Origin: Myxococcaceae bacterium
GTDB taxonomy: Bacteria > Myxococcota > Myxococcia > Myxococcales > Myxococcaceae
Length of the DNA stretch: 5,908 nucleotides
Direction of reading: 5' to 3'
Assembly: GCA_018262385.1 (NCBI GenBank)
Contig: JAGSPQ010000258.1
Location: 1-5,908, forward strand
The stretch's first letter is position 1. Every line of letters starts with the position of its first letter. Below the pieces are notes generated by a model that saw nothing but the letters and a program-made list of their open reading frames with translations, made no database searches and was not told the DNA's origin. A program made the position numbers and the translations under genes. Below are positions 5,591 to 5,908 of the stretch, one piece after another.

Positions 5591-5908
5591 GGCGTCTCCT
5601 CTTCCGGACGGTCCTTCTTCTCGAGCGCGACCTTCAAGAGCGCAGCGGCCGCCTGGTAGAGCTCCTCCGGGACCTCCTCTCCGACGTCGAACTGCACCAG
5701 GCTCCGAGCCAACGGGATGTTTCTAACCACCGGAATTCCAAGGTCTTTTGCTGCCCGCTTGAGATTCAAGGCGTCCGCCTCCTGGCCTTTGGCCACGATG
5801 TAGGGTGCGTCGCACTCCGCTTCGTCGTACCGGAGCGCCACGGCGATATGGGTTGGGTTGACGACCACGGCGGTGGCCTTGTGCACCCCACGTGCCGCTC
5901 CACCCGCC
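5587..5908 (-). CDS. sctU: Type III secretion export switch protein SctU (FlhB family), C-terminal part, cut by window edge
   Basis: C-terminal cytoplasmic domain of the FlhB/YscU/SpaS family, which self-cleaves to switch the substrate class of the type III apparatus. The frame stays open to the window end. The GTG at 5886 is internal, because residues before it (AGGAARG) continue the linker and the four-helix membrane domain is missing. The self-cleavage motif NPTH is at 5859-5848, inside AVVVNPTHIAVALRY; by family knowledge the cut falls between N and P. Conserved downstream elements are APYIVAKGQEADALNLKRAA, the GIPVVRNIPLARSL segment and EEVPEELYQAAAALL. NPTH followed by I-A, and the VVRNIPLARSL form, favour SctU over flagellar FlhB, which usually has NPTHYA or NPTHFA. 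The Glu/Lys/Asp-rich end (EKKDRPEEETP) is short. Its TGA overlaps the sctV ATG by 4 bases, so the two are in one operon whose promoter lies beyond the right edge. Confidence 0.88.
   Translation of the reverse strand, partial: AGGAARGVHKATAVVVNPTHIAVALRYDEAECDAPYIVAKGQEADALNLKRAAKDLGIPVVRNIPLARSLVQFDVGEEVPEELYQAAAALLKVALEKKDRPEEETP
5596..5601 (-). promoter_or_regulatory. Ribosome binding site of sctV inside the 3' end of sctU
   Basis: Read on the minus strand, GAGGAG lies 5 bases before the sctV ATG (5590-5588), within the last codons of sctU. With the ATGA stop/start overlap it points to translational coupling of the two export-gate proteins. Confidence 0.7.

Noticed and set aside
1..5908. 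CRISPR arrays, tRNA genes, insertion sequences, integrase sites or phage genes
   Set aside because: No spaced direct repeats, cloverleaf-like segments, transposase or integrase reading frames, or terminal inverted repeats were seen on either strand.

Overview
This is a 5.9 kb window of GC-rich bacterial chromosome, about two-thirds G+C by eye and with a strong G/C bias at third codon positions. It is densely coding: six genes, two of them cut by the window edges. The content suggests a Gram-negative bacterium with a deltaproteobacterial/Myxococcota-like or Acidobacteriota-like genome. Reasons are the non-flagellar type III secretion export genes, the PilZ domain close to the type common in Myxococcus, and an IHF-beta-like protein. 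The taxon is an inference; there is no rRNA or marker gene to settle it.

Left part, + strand (1-3116): a compact run of three genes that looks like an operon. It starts with the 3' four-fifths of an RNase E/G endoribonuclease, with an intact catalytic core, a zinc-link motif and an unusual glycine/arginine-rich tail. Nine bases later comes a small stand-alone PilZ domain protein, a probable c-di-GMP receptor. Eleven bases after that comes a YihY/BrkB-family membrane protein whose cytoplasmic C-terminus resembles an Rrf2-type winged helix.

Middle, + strand (3117-3529): an 83-86 base gap of lower G+C, holding a weak promoter candidate but no clear terminator, then an HU/IHF-family DNA-bending protein with IHF-beta-like signatures and a short disordered C-terminal tail.

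Right part, - strand (3530-5908): two type III secretion export-gate genes read toward the IHF gene. The C-terminal domain of SctU (FlhB family, with the NPTH self-cleavage motif) runs off the right edge, and its stop overlaps the start of a complete SctV (FlhA family) gene as ATGA. Both read as injectisome-type rather than flagellar. Stop codons of the IHF gene and sctV touch with no base between them, so the end of the secretion operon meets the housekeeping cluster tail to tail.

All large genes belong to known families and I see no wholly undescribed system. The points most worth a second look are the non-flagellar character of the sctU-sctV pair, the YihY-Rrf2-like fusion, the low-complexity RNase tail and the zero-spacing convergent gene ends. 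There are no tRNA or rRNA genes, CRISPR arrays, insertion sequences or attachment sites that I can support.
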